This document shows, piece by piece, positions 21,361-22,047 of a stretch of 22,047 nucleotides of DNA. Within the stretch, counting starts at the first letter, position 1. Each line of letters opens with the position of its first letter. This DNA is from an uncultured Oscillibacter sp. (GTDB taxonomy: Bacteria; Bacillota; Clostridia; Oscillospirales; Oscillospiraceae): positions 1 to 22,047 of the forward strand of contig CAJUQQ010000029.1 in the NCBI GenBank assembly GCA_910588175.1, in the 5' to 3' direction. The notes beneath the pieces were generated by a model that saw nothing but the letters and a program-made list of their open reading frames with translations, was not told the origin of the DNA and searched no databases. A program made the translations under genes and the position numbers.

Positions 21361-21526
21361 TTAGAACCTGTATTCATAACCGGGGGATGCCGGATGGGCG
21401 AGGATTTTTCCCGCCAGACAAGAAAATTTTCTACAGGAATCCTGACGGATTTCAAGGGAAATTGACGCGGTATGGCGGGAAAAGAACGCTCATACGGCGT
21501 CCAACGGTTGTGAATACAGGTTCTTA
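21361..21526. mobile_element. MITE-like fold-back element, about 165 bp
   Basis: The ends are inverted repeats: GAACCTGTATTCATAACCG (21364-21382) against the complement of 21505-21523, with one mismatch in 19. Inner segments also pair: GGATGCCGGATG with CATACGGCGTCC (imperfect), and TTTTCCCGCCA (21406-21416) with TGGCGGGAAAA (21473-21483, perfect). The whole unit therefore folds into one long imperfect hairpin with roughly four-fifths pairing over 60 bases of each arm. It codes for nothing. It sits between the VOC gene, whose TAA stop lies at its right edge, and cysS. No clear target duplication is resolvable; TA-rich edges are compatible with a Tc1/IS630-type mover. Confidence 0.7.
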
Positions 21527-21904
21527 TTCGTGCAGTTCCAAAGGCAGTCCATCCGGGTCGTGGAAAAAGGTCATCCGCTTTTCGCTGTACGGGTCCCAGC
21601 GAATCTCCTCACAGGGAATGCCCAAAGCCTCCAGCTCCCGGACCGCCTCCTCGATATCCTCCACCCGAAACGCCAGGTGCCGCAGTCCTTGGGCCTCCGG
21701 ATACGTGGGCCGGGGCGGCGCGCCGGGAATGGCGAAAATCTCCAGCTCCCCGTCCCCAAATTTCAGGTCCAGCTTCCAGTCTCCCCGCTCCTCCCGGAAG
21801 TTCTCCCGCAGGATGGGAAAGCCCAGCTTCTCCACATAAAATTCCCTGGCTCTCTGGTAGTCCGAAACGATCATCGCGACGTGGTGCAGCTTCTCAAACC
21901 GCAT
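21524..21904 (-). CDS. VOC-superfamily glyoxalase-like metalloprotein (YaeR type)
   Basis: This 126-residue protein has the paired beta-alpha-beta-beta-beta modules of the vicinal oxygen chelate fold. Probable metal ligands are H8 (KLHHVAMIVSD), E55 (GELEIF), H76 (GLRHLAF) and E123 (GLPLELHE), matching glyoxalase I spacing. Closest resemblance, from memory, is the YaeR/SMU1112c group, whose substrate is not settled. ATG 21904 is chosen because AAGGAGG lies eight bases upstream; the frame stays open for 38 codons further, but that part overlaps the T-box terminator. It is the first gene after the leader and precedes cysS. Its stop codon TAA lies exactly at the edge of the MITE-like element. 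Confidence 0.85.
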   Translation of the reverse strand: MRFEKLHHVAMIVSDYQRAREFYVEKLGFPILRENFREERGDWKLDLKFGDGELEIFAIPGAPPRPTYPEAQGLRHLAFRVEDIEEAVRELEALGIPCEEIRWDPYSEKRMTFFHDPDGLPLELHE

Positions 21905-21954
21905 GCGCGTTCCTCCTTCTTCCGTCTGCCGGACGGCAGTTTCCGTGTTGGAGA

Positions 21955-22047
21955 TGGGAAAAAACAGCGCCCCCCGTACCGAAGTACGAGAGGCGACGAA
22001 TCGCGGTTCCACTCTCATTTATCACTCAAGGGGCCCTTGACGGGGGC
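21955..22047 (-). promoter_or_regulatory. T-box leader, 3' part only (cut by the window edge)
   Basis: Read on the minus strand, GAGAGTGGAACCGCG (22016-22002) is the universal T-box sequence, which pairs with the acceptor end of uncharged tRNA to form the antiterminator. A terminator follows directly. The specifier loop would lie beyond the right edge, so the amino acid cannot be read; cysteine is the natural guess given cysS downstream. It would raise expression of the VOC gene, and possibly cysS, when tRNA is uncharged. Confidence 0.85.
21959..21995 (-). terminator. T-box terminator with UUCG tetraloop
   Basis: On the minus strand CGCCTCTCGTAC (21995-21984), loop TTCG and GTACGGGGGGCG (21979-21968) form a 12-base stem with two G-U pairs, followed by CTGTTTTTT. 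Its 5' arm overlaps the sequence needed for the antiterminator, as expected for switching. Confidence 0.85.

Noticed and set aside
1..22047. CRISPR arrays, tRNA or rRNA genes, prophage or plasmid origin
   Set aside because: No regularly spaced repeats, cloverleaf genes, integrases or replication genes were seen; the only mobile-element signs are the small fold-back repeats noted above.

Overview
The window is GC-rich, densely coded Gram-positive chromosome. The protein families point to a gut-type clostridium of the Oscillospirales (Flavonifractor, Lawsonibacter or Oscillibacter-like): a G5/3D-domain wall protein, a large single-chain PurL, separate halves of PurH, T-box control, and short ATGA overlaps between genes. 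The genus is inferred from family resemblance, not from a marker gene.

Layout. (1) 1-2700, minus strand: a promoter at the extreme left firing out of the window, then an operon read right to left of dusB (tRNA dihydrouridine synthase), an ECF sigma factor and its zinc-finger anti-sigma factor, joined by ATGA overlaps. (2) 2800-4140, plus strand: a strong promoter, a structured leader that may be a c-di-AMP riboswitch, a secreted G5/3D wall-remodelling protein and its terminator. (3) 4200-17210, plus strand: a 13-kb purine operon, gntR - purE - purC - small membrane ORF - purF - DUF3795 - purM - purN - DUF1266/DUF2185 - purH (transformylase half only) - purD - purL, ended by a terminator. (4) 17231-18801: an IMP dehydrogenase gene with its own promoter. 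(5) 18802-19031: a convergent intergenic region packed with hairpins, including two identical copies of a terminator palindrome 187 bp apart. (6) 19032-19823, minus strand: a small XRE regulator and a four-helix membrane protein behind a promoter overlapped by a palindromic operator. (7) 19898-22047, minus strand: the 3' end of a T-box leader, a glyoxalase-like VOC gene, a roughly 165-bp fold-back MITE-like element, and cysS.

Function. The central operon encodes most of de novo IMP synthesis, and guaB next door takes IMP towards GMP. The steps with no gene here are purK, purB and the IMP cyclohydrolase half of purH; purA (IMP to AMP) is also absent. Three things stand out. PurF lacks the N-terminal cysteine nucleophile of its glutaminase domain but keeps the four cysteines expected to hold an Fe-S cluster. 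Three uncharacterised genes (a 46-residue TTG-start membrane protein, a 12-cysteine DUF3795 protein and a DUF1266-DUF2185 fusion) are embedded in the operon. A GntR/UTRA regulator heads the operon, with a perfect inverted repeat at its probable transcription start. These make the operon the best candidate for undescribed biology here, namely an unusual way of feeding ammonia to PurF and of sensing purine state.
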